The notes under the pieces were generated by a model. The model saw nothing but the letters and a program-made list of their open reading frames with translations, searched no databases and had not been told where the DNA came from. The translations under genes and the position numbers were made by a program. A stretch of DNA of 64,000 bases from Cantharellus purpuraceus (taxonomy: Eukaryota; Basidiomycota; Agaricomycetes; Cantharellales; Hydnaceae), in assembly GCA_025174535.1 (NCBI GenBank), contig JALBUN010000033.1, forward strand, positions 1 to 64,000, read 5' to 3'. Of this stretch, positions 10,388-23,275 are shown piece by piece (position 1 is the first letter of the stretch; each line of letters begins with the position of its first letter).

Positions 10388-12475
10388 ATGTCCATTCAAG
10401 TTCACCTCCCTCTGTCAGGCTTGGAGGGCTGCCCCACCGATATATTGGAACGCATAGCACTTGCTCTCGTTGATGAAGACTCAGCCGGTCCACCCACAGA
10501 CTTGCCTCCATTGTTGTGTACGTCAAAGACCATACATTCCAAGATATGTGTGCAAAACAACCCTTCCCTTTACTCCAACATTTTTGAATCAAAGTTTGAC
10601 GCTTGGCCGGCGGTGCGCAGACTCGGGGCAGGTTGCAGGGCTGCCAGAGCGAAGGCAAATGAGCTGATGAAGCGGTTCATGACCTTGAAAAGGTTCAAGT
10701 TTATGCCATTTCCTCAATTCATGACAGCCACAACAGCTCGTGATGATATGTGGCTTGTTTACCTGCTGTTCTTGGAACACGAGCGACATAACTATAGGCA
10801 ACTTGTCCGTTACGCCGGCGTGAACAAGTTCGCATCTGAATATATCAACCCAAGGGGTCCATTTCACAGTGGGACCGAGAAGAATGAGGGTTGGAAAGTT
10901 GACAATGAGGTCAATGCCTTAGTGGCATGGCTGTTTTGGTTCACGGATAAAGGTGCTTTCGAATTCTCATCCTTAGTTAGTGAAACTCATTGCTAATTTC
11001 AGAGCGTATGGCAACTGAGACTGCAGAGGAGCGGCAGCGTGTGCTGAACAGCCTTGCTCACCTCTATATAGGGTCGTTCAAGGTAATTGGCTTGCTTCCT
11101 ATCGCACACCTTTTGTCTAAAACTCTCCTAGTACGCTTCGACACACGCTCCAATCACCTCCTTGATTCCACCACATGAGCCGCCGCTGCCTCCACCACCC
11201 AGGCCTGCTCTCGCCCTCGCCTCTCTACCCTGCTCTCGCCCGACATTCATTAAAGACTACTTCGGGATCAACACTCCTATAACGTGCCCGCTTCTAACAC
11301 CGGCCGTTTTCCTGATTTGTGTTGTCCGTCTTGAGGCAGCCGGGGCTATCCCGCCGATCCATCCTCCAATGGGCTATGATGGTCCAACAATTGAGGAAGT
11401 AGAGGAGCAAACCCATCCAACAACCAAGTTTGCGGAGTGGGGAGAGGGTCGGGCAAGCAATTACGAGCACGACTGGAACCGTCTAACCACCTGCTACAGT
11501 CCGTGGACACGGCAGATGATCAGACGGCGTGTGTTCACGCCCGGGATGTTGGCAGGAACTTGGATTGGTCGACTTTTTGTATGCCATTCTGCTTGACATT
11601 CGCAATAGCTGCATTGACCAATGGCCCTTTCAAGGAAATCCCACAGGTGCAGTTTAATGCGATACTGGCCCCACAAGCCCGTACAGCTGCAGCTACCCTC
11701 CAACTACTCGATGTATACCCTCGACCCATGCAGTTTCATGTTAGGTAAGGCCTGCTGCACTTCAAGACATATAATCTCACTGCATCTATTATGATTCAGG
11801 GAATATCACCAACATGACCCATCTCAGACGATCGGCTTCAATGACTTTAGTCATGACTTGAAAGGCGAAGGGGTATTCAAAGCTTGGCTACCTGAAGGTG
11901 TGCTCATGACAGAGATGCCGGTGTGTTCTTTTCTGTAGTCTTCAGCTTTGCCGTTCACATGACTGGAACAGGGCCACCTGCACTTCCGACCCAGGTCTCC
12001 TGATAGCAACATACGAACATCAACGTATAACCTGTACGATTCCTGTGAATTTGCGAAACATGCTGTTGATGATGAATTTGCACGTACCGGGCCGTTTGGT
12101 CATGGAGTGTACGATATCATTTTGACAGCAACGGTGTGTGCAAAAACTTCACATCCATATATTATTTTCATACCACCTTGGATTTCAGACCAATGATAGA
12201 TTCGGCAACATCTGGGGACACAAGAAATATTATGGGCGTGTGAGGGACTGGGATGGCCTTGTCGTGCTCGTTAGCGTGGATGTACGTCCTTGTTGCTTCC
12301 TATGCAAGTGTCGCCAACTCATATTATATACGCACAGACATACAATGAAGCATCCCTACTCTTCACTGGCTACATCCACGGGAACCAAAACTTAGTAGGT
12401 AGATGGCGTGAAACCCTAACGCCCGTGGATCAGCCAGGATGGGAAGGAGTTTGGAGTATGGCAAAGTTGGATTAA
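10388..12475 (+). CDS. F-box-like protein, paralogue A
   Basis: I reconstruct exons 10388-10952, 11003-11082, 11132-11744 (with a frame break, see below), 11800-11920, 11972-12133, 12189-12281 and 12338-12475. All six introns are 49-56 bp with GT..AG ends. The N-terminus (LEGCPTDILERIALALVDED) fits an F-box helix-turn region, usually a SKP1-binding adaptor of SCF ubiquitin ligases. The rest has motifs of an uncharacterised mushroom family: FTPGMLAGTWIGRLF, GPFGHGVYDIILT, GRVRDWDGLV and a GYIHGNQNLVGRW..PGWEGVW end. The start was chosen because upstream sequence is conserved with paralogue B and the Met begins both. Exon 3 begins with a proline-rich stretch absent in B. Between GRLF (near 11580) and ALTNGPFKEIP (near 11620) the frame moves by -1. 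Function beyond F-box membership is unknown. Confidence 0.7.
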
Positions 12476-15400
12476 ATTAGATAGCACAGATCACAAAGCA
12501 TGTCATTCAACTTGCTTGTTTAAAGATACTTCCTATCTTCGTGGTCGTTGAATTTAATATTTGTTGGCCATGGCTAGTTCTCCAGCAGAGGAGGATCTTT
12601 GGCTTGAACGATGCAAATTTCTTGTCTGCGCCCTCTGGAAAGCCACCCTGCACCTCATGCAGGCTGGTCAGTCCTCCTTCACGTGTAATAGGGCGTTAAT
12701 GCAAAGTGACTACTACGGTCTAGAAGGACTCAAGGCCGCGATGCTGGGGTTAAGAAATATTCCAGTTCGTTGCTTGCAAGCAACTTGTCTGACTTGCATA
12801 AATTCAATCCGGTAGAACAAAGCTGCCAACTCCGCACTTCCTACGCCTGAAAGCATCGGAGCTCTTCGTCGCGCTTCACGTCCGCTGGTCGACTTGAGGC
12901 ACGAATAGCCTTTCTGCCCATTTCCGAACCAGCTCCGAGTGACTCCGTTAGCCTTGCGTGACAGAGCCCGTAGGCACTTCGCGCGAGAGGAGAGCCGAGT
13001 TTAAGCTTCGCCGAACCATACAGCGAGTCAAAATTTTGCGCCTGCCTGGAATCATCGCTCCAGTTGCACTCGTCTTCTTTTGTATATCGCGTTCTCCATT
13101 CCGACGTTGTGCTACATCGACGACAGCTAGCGAGACAATGGATGATAAAAGGATGGGAGTTCGGCCAGTGTAGAAGCACTAAAGCGATGAGTCTCCTTCA
13201 GAGCGTTTTGAAGGACCACTGGATGCTTCTGGCTATGGGCTCTGTCGAAGAGGTGCTTGCTATGAGGCTTGCTGTAATGCATGTGTTGTGGGATGTGGTT
13301 TCTGTGGGATGTGCCTGTTGTAGGGGATGTGCCTGAGGTTGTACATGTTGCGATCTTCCGTCTTGAACATCTGTCGACCAACTGGAGGTCCAGGGATGAC
13401 ATATCAAGACTATATCGTCGCCATATACGGCGAGTGCATTCACATTCGGATTCGATCCGCCCACTAACGAGACAGGGGTCTTAGTGTTAATTTCTAGATG
13501 ACCAACAGCCTTTGGCACGCCGTGGATCCAAGGTCACCGTGACCATGTATTGCTCATGGGTGGTTTTTATGTGTGTTGGAGAATTTGAGGATGTAAGTGT
13601 TCCGAAACTAAGATGTTGTTACCCTGTTGGTGGTCCCGGTCGTCAAGCCGAAAGGCAATCCTCCAAGATGACGATAGACTGAGTGGTGCGAAACATTAAA
13701 AGTGGGATTTAGGGTTTTAAGAGAGGATTGAGGGTTCGATATCAGTGAGAAAAGGTGGGCCTCAAAGTCGACACCAGTATCCACTGATCGATTCATCTTG
13801 CAGGCTATTGTCCTGGATGTCCTCCTATGGGTATCTCATGGTGGTCGTAGACCGATCTGCACCCTCAGTTGGAGAATATTCAGCCAAATGTCTATGCTAG
13901 GAGCACAATCTGCCGCTCACCGATCTGCCTACGGCCATGCATTGCCGTTTACAGATAATGCTCCTCATGATTATGTGTCTTCAATATATACCGCGACCTA
14001 CGATCTGAACCAGTTGGATGTCTCCTCCCCATGATCGTCAATCTTGAAAACCGGGATGCTTGTGTGTTGCGATACGGCCAAAATTTTCACTCTGATTCTT
14101 CATCAAAAGCCATCTTCATCTGCGCCACACTGAATGGTCTGGATTAAGTGAGCCGACGATAGATATCCCAGTTGCTGTTGGCAACTGGACACCTACCCAG
14201 TAGCGTATTTCACCCCCCTCCCCCCCCCAGAAACTCTATGACAGCCATGCTATCGAACCACTTCTTCTCTCGCCGGACTGTATTGGAGCTCTTGTGATGC
14301 GCTACCCGGAGTTGGATGCTTGTTTGACTGGCAGAAAAACAAGTGCACGACGCTTGTTTGACCACGCGCGCTTGGTGGGCTTCTTCGTGATTGGAGCTCT
14401 ACTGTAAGCTCCGCCTCGGATGCCATGCCCCTCCATCTACCCTGGCCTGGAAGCACTTAATCCTATCCCCCCCCTCTCTCCCTCCGACGTTCTCTCCATT
14501 GACTCTATCAAGTCTTCTATGCCCAGGCACTGGTCATGTCACATCTCCGCAGATCAGTAATAGCCCCATAACAAGGCGCCTCTAGTGGTCTGAGGAGCAC
14601 TGGCACTGGCGCAGCTGCTGTTGATCAGCCGTTGAGGGACAGCTTTGGTGAAAAGAAGTATGTAAGGGTGGCACGCTCTGAGACACTGCAACAGGTATGT
14701 TGGTCTCGATGAAGCTGATATAGTCTTCCGCATGTGCGCTCTTCTTACCCATGCACACAGAGAAGACGACCGAGGTCGCCCAGATTCTCCAATACAGTAT
14801 GGTACTCTACTATAGAACGATTGTTTCAGTCCTGTGGCTTTTGTTGGCATACGTTTGGGCCTCAAAGACGACCTTCTTTATTTTGGTCATACCTGCAGTC
14901 TTGCGACTTGCTGGTCTTCGATGAGATTCTTGGACCCCGCTTGATCCGACAAAGCCATCCCACGCAATGCCCATTGACAAACTTGATCTTTAAGCATTCG
15001 GAATCTCTGGTCTTTGAGTATGTATAGGAGGTTTGGAACACGTTTACCTTGTGTTGGAACTTCGCGTTTGATCGTTAGCTATCCATCTCGCGAAATATTG
15101 ATCCTGCTAGTGTCCTCAAGCGTGAGCGCGATTAGTGGAGCTGAGCTTGTTGTTTCAGGTTTGGTCACCGAACAACGTGTAATGTTCTTGTGATGTTGTG
15201 ATAACGATTTTGCTGATTGGCCTAGCTAGCCTTTGCAACTTGAAGTTGAACCTTGACCATGGGTCAGTAATCACCCTCGATCCCACGGATACATCATTGG
15301 GGATTGGACTTCAAGCCTTGTTAGTCTTCAAGCATTAAAAGGTCGCCCGAATCATCACGTTGGCTGTGAAGCTGATATTCCACACGGCAACTGTCGAGCT

Positions 15401-17262
15401 CGTAGTCTTGTGGCAGGGGGCTTCGGGACTTCCAGCTTGCTTATTCTTCAAATGTGCATTGAAAACTTGAGGCTTGCGTATCTTGAACTTGAATCTTCGC
15501 GTCTGATCATTAAATTCAACGCTCTGACAATGATGCGACCATGCGAACTTGATATTAGAGTCAAGCTGTCTGCTGGTTCGAAAGTTTGACGTTGCTCTTC
15601 TTGGCTTTGGCCATGGAAAACACTGAATTAAGCGGCGTTGATCAAGGAACAGTGTGTGTCTCATAGTGCATTCGGTAGTTGGTGTCACTAAACTACATCC
15701 TGCCCTGCCCGAGGTTTTGGTCACATTGTGACGCGTGATTGGTCGAAGGCCATATCGCCAGCTCTCTGTGAGGCTCAACTATTTTCTTGATGCCGCTCGC
15801 ACGATACGTCCATGACCTCGACCCTTCGTTCGACCAACATCACATTCACACGGAAACGCCGGGTAACCTTGGATGTTCGCCAAACGCAGACCCACGAAAT
15901 TCATTCAATGTGCTCCTTCACCGTCCATCACTAAAAGAAGATTAGTGTGACATCGGCGTCAGATGAGGGAGCACTAACTCATATATATTACGATAAGCAA
16001 GGGCATGCTGCGAAAGATTGAAGAGAAACTATCTCAGAGCAAGCTGAACTGATTACTCGTAGGCTCATGGGAATCCCAATTGATGCAGTGTGATGTCGAA
16101 AGTCGGGCTACACTGTTACACTATTGACCAAAACTCTAGGAGATTCCTGTTATAGTATTCTGATTAGGCCAATGGGGTAAATCAGGGACAACGTTGCTAT
16201 ACAGTTGGGTAGGGTTCGTACCAATGGTCTTCCAAACACCAATAGCATAAATACTTTCCTCATGACAACGGATGAGGATAATGAAGTGGATGACTCTTTT
16301 ATTTAGTCGATTTCGAGGATCTTCCAGGCGGTCAGTTACTGAATTCCTGAATGGCACAGTTCGATGGTTCCATTGGCGAGGTCATCCAACGCTCTGAAAA
16401 TCAATATGTTAAGGCCATAACGAAAAAACATGCCATCACCTATCGTGACCTACCCCCTGTGACTTGTACGGTTCGAAGAAGATGAGGTGAAGCACGGACC
16501 CGCCAGCGCCTATTCTGACTCGGTTTTACACATTCCCTCATGCCGACGATATCAGTGACCGGTCGCTTTCCAGTCATTGAGAGTCAACCACAATAGTGAG
16601 AGATGGCCTTCCCGAATTTTCGTAACGACCTGTTTCTAACCCTCAAATCCTCTCTAGCCATACAAGCAGTTGTCAGTACAACCACCCCCGCCAGGGCCTT
16701 AGGAACCATTCTCCAAGTCATGCGTCAATGTCTGCAACTAAAGAATGGTATTATCTCCAAACCGAACACCAGCGATATCTTTATACACATCCCATATCAA
16801 TTTAGCTGATATGAACCTCTCGAAAAAATGTGTCGCTACGGTTATGGATCGGAGTCTTGTTTAAACCCTTGGCCCCCTTGGCTTCAGACTTAGTGTGTGC
16901 ATGGACCGTCATGCTTGACGTCTTCCTCAAGGTTTCAGTAACCATTATGAACGCATCTGTGCGACCTGGGAGCATGTACATACCCCAGCACCATCTTTAC
17001 AGCGCGTGAGTTCATGAAAGGTGAGAGGAAATGACGATACGACGCAGCTTATATCAAATAGAACCGATACAGCGTGAAGCGCTATACTTTGAGTGGAGTT
17101 GCCCAAGAATTAACGTTTTAACTGCTGGCTGCCCGAACTCCGCAGTGCCTGCCAGTGCGGGGTTTGGGGCTGAACCTTGTCTGATGATTATTTGTTTAAT
17201 GTTCAAAATAATAATAGAGTTGACCCGCTTATAATCTACTTTGCTTCTCCACTCGATTCCCC
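12476..17262. other. Intergenic stretch between the two F-box-like genes
   Basis: No gene can be supported. A small frame at 12561-12815 (plus, 84 codons) lies just downstream of paralogue A. It is not homologous to anything I recognise. Around 12930-13000 the phrase GACAGAGCCCGTAGGCAC resembles a phrase near 6139-6157, hinting at an old duplicated segment in the island. Short C-rich runs occur near 14214-14228. The last 150 bp resemble the upstream region of paralogue A. Confidence 0.45.
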
Positions 17263-19188
17263 ATGTCCGTCCGCGCCCCCTTGTCGAGCTTGGAGGCATG
17301 CCCGACCGAGATTTTGGAGCGAGTGGCCCTCGCTCTTGTTGAGGGAAATCTACTCGGTCCACCCACTGACTTGGTTCAATTGCTGCAAACGTCAACGTCG
17401 ATATACTCAAAAATATCCCTAAATAACAACCCCTCACTTTACTCGAGCATCTTCTCAACAAAATTCGACGCTCAATGGGTGACGCGCAGACTTGGTGGGT
17501 GCAGGAATGCTGGAGATAATGCAAACGAGCTAGTCAAACGATTCATGGCATTGAAACGGTTCAAACACATTGCGTGTCGCGAACTTTCTACATCCCCAAT
17601 GGCTTGTGATGACCTCTGGGTGGCGTATTTGATGTTTATTGAGCACGATCAAAAGAACTATGAGCAGCTTGTCCACTACGCAGGCGTCAACAAGTTCGCA
17701 ACAGAGTATGTCAAACCCGAGGGACCCTTCCATGATAGAAAGGAATGGAACAACGGTTGGAAGGTGGGCGATGAGGTTAATGCTCTTGTTGCTTGGCTCT
17801 TCTGGTTCACGGACAAAGGTATCTTCAATATTCATCCTGATTCATGAGGCTCATGATCTTTTCAGAGCGCGCAGCAAGTGAGACTACAGAAGACCGGCAA
17901 CATGTGCTGGATGCCTTTGGTCATGTGTTTATAGGGTCGTTCAAGGTGATTCAATTTGCGTAGTCGAGACTATGCGACCATTTTCTCATCAGACACATAA
18001 AGAATCATTTCGGCGTAAGCTCACTCGTCACCCAGCTGCTGCTCACACCGGCTGCCTTCCTGATATGCGTTGTCCGTCTTGAGGCCGCTGAAGCTGCCGC
18101 ATCGGTCGTCTCTCCAGAGGATCATGATGGTTCAACAGACCAAACAACGCTTCTGACGACCAAGTTTGTAGAGTGGGGGCCAGGTCGTGGGGATAATTTC
18201 GAGCACGACTGGCATCGCCTGATAACTTTCTATAATCCGTGGACCCAGCCGACGATCAAGCGTGTATTCACTCCCGGAATGCTGGCAGGCACTTGGGTCG
18301 GTCGCCTATTTGTGCATTGGTTTATCTCAAAGTTGTGATCATCGCCTTGACCAATGTTTATTTCAAGGAAATACCTGAGGCACCGTTTGATGCTACCTTG
18401 ACCTCACGTCCTTGGACAACTGCTGTAGAAGCTGGAATGGACGTGTACTCCTGGCCGATGCAGTTTCATGTTCGGTGAGTATTGACGCACTGCACTTAGA
18501 TGATCATTATCGCATACTCGATGCAGTGAATATCACCAATACGATTCAAATCAGACGATTGGATTCAATGATACGAATGGCGAAGGTATATTTAACGCAT
18601 GGCTGCCTGAAGATGTACTCATGACCAAAACTCCGGTACGTGCTTTCTGCCATCCGACTATTCGCCACTGATGACTGGGACAGGGCCATCTGCACTTCAA
18701 ACCCAGATTTTCCAACAGCAACGTACGAGCATCGACCTACAACATCTATGACCCTGTTGAATTGGCGAAACGTGCACTTGATAAAGAGTTCGAACGTACT
18801 GGACCGTTTGGCTATGGAGTATACGACATCATCCTAACGGCTAGGGTGTGTGAAACAACATGGGCCAACAAATAACATTCTCACATTCTCTATAACTTCA
18901 GACAGATGATAAGCTTGGGGATGTTTGGGTTTACAAGGAATACTATGGGCGTGTGAGGGACTGGGACGGTCTTGTGGCGCTTGTTAGTGTGGCTGTACGT
19001 GGTTTTTGGTTCCTAAGAACGTGTTGCTTATGCACGTTCTCTATGCCTAGACGGAGCCAGATCCTTCGTTGCTCTTTAGTGGTTACATCCATGGCAACCA
19101 GAACCTGGTAGGTAGATGGCGCGAAAACGGAACACCAGTGGATCGGCCAGGATGGGAAGGAGTTTGGAGTATGGTGAAGGTGCACTGA
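17263..19188 (+). CDS. F-box-like protein, paralogue B (frame lesions)
   Basis: Exons are 17263-17818, 17866-17945, about 17993-18474, 18527-18635, 18684-18845, 18902-18994 and 19051-19188, with introns of 47-56 bp at the same positions and phases as in paralogue A. The N-terminus (LEACPTEILERVALALVEGN) is the same F-box-like region. Shared blocks are FTPGMLAGTWVGRLF, ALTNVYFKEIPEAPF, GPFGYGVYDIILT, YYGRVRDWDGLV and PGWEGVWSM. Two problems remain. After the second intron the homologous frame is reached only with a 1-nt shift, or by using a weak donor gtcgtt. Also, the same -1 shift as in A is needed between GRLF and ALTN. It is therefore either a recent pseudogene or has splicing I do not resolve. 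It arose by duplication of about 2.1 kb including upstream DNA. Confidence 0.6.
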
Positions 19189-21480
19189 ATTGGATAGTTA
19201 TTTACGAAGCATGTGATCTTTAAAAGTATGGGTATTTCCAGTCCCAAGTCTTTAGTCGCGCAAAGTTGGGTTTCATACCGACTGAAGTCATGCGCTGTCT
19301 TAACCTGATTCTATCAAGGACGATGCCAATACGGCTAGGGCACACTCCGATGGATGGATTAAGGAGATTGACATAAATGCGACCATCCCAGCACACTTAT
19401 GCAGTCGTAGCACACAATGCTCCTGCCACTACATGGAACGGAGTCGGAGGGACCCGCAAAGTGATCGAGACCATTGAAACAGAAAAGCAAAAAAAAAAAA
19501 AACAGCAGCCTTCAACTATGAAATGTAGCAAACAGGTGATTTGAACTCATTGCCAACGGTACTATAGATGAATTGCGTCGGGGATAACATCAACACTGCA
19601 AGTGCCGATGTGGCCCACTACAACGATCGGTGCTCTGACGCTCTGATGCCTCACGTAGACATTTAAAGGTAGGGTGGCTCCCGATTGACCTCTGCAGCTG
19701 ATCTAACCTCGCGTCAAATTAACTGAGTAAATATCAAAATCTCCTACTGGAGGGACACAGCGCTACACGTGCGGCTGTATGGGTTATTTGGTGTTGACCG
19801 CATTATCTGACATTGAGCGGACTGACCTACTAAGGTATGATTTACATGAACATATAAATCAACAGGTACACGTCAACACCGTGCCTGACATCGAAGCTTT
19901 TTCCCGGGAAACACGTAGCGTTGTGGGAATCATCTCGATCCCTGAAGTCCATGCGTGTTCGCAAGCGAGACAATGATTGGATGCCACACGTTGCCTATTG
20001 ATGAGATGACTGCAAACTCGTTCGGGTTGCGCTCAAGTTGTTAAAAGGTTTTGCATCGGAGCTTTGGGAACGGGCATCCATCGTGTTTGTCTTGCGACGT
20101 TGCCTTTGACCTAGAAGAATAGAGTAAGCATACAGCAATGTTCTCCATAATATAGTAACAATGTCCCGGAATGCACAAACCGTTCACCCCCACATTCCTG
20201 GTGAATATTCGTCAAAAGCGAGTACCCAAGGCCAATGAAGAACGGACGCCGGCATAAAGCTTAAGCCTCTATTCCTGATTGAATAGCCAGACCGACAGTA
20301 ATAGGACCACCAAGGCCACAAGCTCGAAAATGGTGTGCGAACGACAAGAGATGACCTGATATTGAAATATCGATGTCTTCGAAATGGCTGGGATCAACTA
20401 CCCTCCTTGTAAGAGACTGTGGTAAGCCAGAGCGTGCAGGTGGGTGTTCTCAAAAGAATAAAGTACAGCTGCAGCTGCCGTTGCTGAAAATAATGCACGT
20501 CGATCAGAAAGGCCTGCCAATAATAATGATCTGACCACGTATACACAAAACAGGACGAATCGATCTTGTCAGTAAGAAGCGGCCATTGCCCCCCGCATCT
20601 TCCCCGCGACTCCGGATGCCGAGGCGAGGGTTGGCTGGAAAGGACGAGCGATTGGAGCACTGTGAGCATGGCTGGAGTAGCCTAGGGTTGAAGCTGGAAG
20701 AGGAAGACATGGACCAAAGAGCGTTGAACAGATGTATCTATGGCGAGTCCAGTGGCAGGGTGCAACGACAGAGAACACTAATGCTAGGCAGCACCAAAAT
20801 GTGAGAGCCGAGAGGCACGGCGAAATTCGGAGATCCAGAAAGGCGGTTATCCGGTCCAGTGACACCCCCCCTCCTTCCCGAGCGCGTATACTTGAAACAA
20901 ACCTTCATCCCTATGGCACGGTTGTTATCCAACGACGGGGGGAACGACATGGAGAACGGCGCCCAACCTCCCACTCTCATTCTGGGTGAACCAAACCCCC
21001 CGTGCCGGGACACTTGCGATCCCCGTGGCCAGAGACACCTATCCTGCCGTTTGCAGAAACATCCATACTGAAACCACATGAGAAGTAGGTGAGTGCTTCA
21101 GGTATAGTTTCACTTGTTGCTCTTTCACTTAACCCAAGTCAAACTATATGCGTTATTAGATCTATCCTCTCTGATGGTCATCGGTCGACAGACACCTTCT
21201 CCAGTCGTAACACACACCAGCCCAGCTACCCTTTCTCCTTCAAAGGTGACGATATGGATAAGGGGGATGGCGGAGGAGATTTGAGACAAGGCTCCCCATA
21301 CATTGACACCGGTGAAGGTCAGAGATGGAGCGGTGAGCGTCACGTCTCCAGAGATGATACACGATAGAGCATACTAACAATCAATGTAGCGTGGATACTC
21401 AAGATACGAGCATGCTCTGCGATCCTTTTCCGGGGTGGTGAAGACATGAAGAAGGCCCCCATTCTGTTCTCATGGTGTGG
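19189..21480. other. Single-copy region, no supported gene
   Basis: I see no domain-bearing frame. A poly-A run lies at about 19488-19502. Around 20580-21370 frames on both strands are open for 60-110 codons because the DNA is GC-rich. None continues through plausible splice sites into a recognisable protein, although a GTGAGCG donor-like site at 21332 and a TGTAG acceptor-like site near 21390 hint at an unrecognised spliced gene leading into the repeat array that follows. Confidence 0.35.
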
Positions 21481-21499
21481 TGACATGGATACGTGACTG

Positions 21500-22070
21500 G
21501 GAGGAATGAACGCAAGTCATGAGTCTCTTCATTATAGCGGGACTGAGATTACGAGACGTAAGTCTCACAACATGCCACTGAGGCATTCACATTACCTGTT
21601 ACTTGAAGCTCCGATGATTTATGGACGTTCCGCTGGCAATGGGGTATCGACGTGACTGGGAACGAGGTTAGACACAAGTTGTGAGTCATCCGGTTTGAGA
21701 AAGGATCTTCAGCTGAGGATATTACCCACTTTTGTAGCCTGAACATCAACGATGCGACAATGGTGGGAATGCGTTTTGGCATGCTTTGGGAGACACGTGT
21801 GACGGATTGGGAAGTTGGATGCAAGTCGTGAGTCTTATAGGTTTGCACAGAACATATGACCAGCTGACGACTGTATGCGTAGCTTGAGGATCTGCAGCAG
21901 GACTGTTGTCCCGGTTATCATCTTGCCAGACATGAAAGACTGGTGGTTTGAATGCAAGGTGTGAGTCTAATAAGTCCTGACGGAATTTGTGATTGAGTTA
22001 TGATAGTATCCATACATGTCAGGGACTGGGAGCATGTCGGGTGTAAATCGTGAGTCTTACAAGTCTGGAA
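21500..22070 (+). repeat. Five degenerate copies of a splice-donor-like unit
   Basis: The phrase gcaagtc-gtgagtctta recurs at 21512, 21673, 21821, 21954 and 22043, usually preceded by a GACTGGGA or GATTGGGA-type phrase 20-30 bp upstream. Spacing is 161, 148, 133 and 89 bp. In three copies the DNA before it can be read as a short peptide ending W-x(2-3)-GCKS or similar, and a TAG or CAG acceptor-like site lies 45-70 bp downstream. This would suit duplicated mini-exons, but I cannot join them into a protein. Confidence 0.5.
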
Positions 22071-22439
22071 AAGGACACGCGATTGAGATGACGACAGTCT
22101 GCTTAACTTGATACGCTAGCCCTTGGACGTGGTATTATGAATCAGAGACGGTGGGTGTTTCTGCAGAAAAACAACTGATCAACAGTATTCATATTCTGTG
22201 TAGCTCGATGGCTCAAGACTACGAAGGTGAATAACGCATGCCATCCAAGCTGATTTAGCAGACAAATTCTCGCCAGACAATCGATGGACGGACGAGGCAA
22301 GTGTCAGACAGTCAGACAGTCAAGTCAGACAGTCAAGGCATGGTTTCTCCGACGTTGCGATCCCCCAAAGCCTGAAACTTGACTCGGAGGACTCGGAATG
22401 TCAGAAAAGCGAAGCCTTCCTTCCTTTGATGATTGAACG

Positions 22440-23275
22440 AGTGAAAGACGTTGCTGGTGTCCGTGCACTCTGTCCGGTAAGTGTTTGCTTTTGTTCTTTT
22501 GACAATGCCCCCCAAATCTCAATTGACGTGTTGTCACGATGAAGAACAGATATGCTTAGACCTAACGCTTCTTGTCAAAGTTTCATTCCTCGACGCTGTC
22601 AACAGCTGACGAAACAAAATAGGCATATTCAAATGTGAGCAATATGAAACGTGGATTAAAGAACTGTATGTCTTACTGTGCACACCAGACATGGCCGTCG
22701 CAGAGCCTCTCAAACAAAGATTGCTCCATGCACTCTATCCCGTGAGTTTGTTTCTTTGGACAGCGCGTCAACTCTCAATTGACGTGTTGTTGTCACAATG
22801 AAGAGCGGATCCATGCTTAGATCTGATCCTTTCCTTGTTTAATCCTCGACGCTGTCGACGGCTGACGAAACAAATAGACATATTTAAACGGTGAGCAATA
22901 TAAAATGTGTATCAAAGGAATATCTCTCTTACTGCGCATACCAGACACGCTCGTCGCCGCGCTTCTAAACAAAAACAACTTTGTTGGTCGTCCATGCACT
23001 TTATCCCGTGAGTGTGTTTGCTTCTTTTGACAATGCGCCAAGCTTCAATTGATGTTATTGTCACGATGAAGAACAGGCATATGCTTATATCTGAAGCGTT
23101 TTGTCGACGTAGAGTCTGATCCTCGATGTTGTCGATGGTTGATGAGACGAGATGAGTATATTTAAATGGTGCTATATGAAAACGCGTACGGAAGGAACGT
23201 ATCGCTGACGCGCACACCAGATACAACCCGTCAACCAGTCGACCATCGTCTCGCTGGTGCTGTGTTAATGTGAGC
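22440..23275 (+). repeat. Three tandem degenerate units of about 260 bp
   Basis: Anchors such as AATTGACGTG (22521, 22777, and AATTGATGTT at 23047) give periods of 256 and 270 bp. Each unit holds, in order: a CCC/GTGAGT or CCG/GTAAGT donor-like site, the AATTGACG block, a TCACRATGAAGA block, CCTCGACGCTGTCGACGGCT or a variant, a CATATTTAAA-type block, GTGAGCAATAT, and CACACCAG followed by a short variable segment. The putative intron blocks are better conserved than the putative exon segments, which is unusual for duplicated exons and suggests a DNA-level repeat. Confidence 0.6.

Noticed and set aside
20738..21079. 113-codon minus-strand frame
   Set aside because: It competes with three plus-strand frames over the same bases, with no splice continuation or recognised motif.
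22440..23275. CRISPR-like array
   Set aside because: Units are about 260 bp, degenerate and in a eukaryotic genome. There is no short identical repeat with unique spacers.
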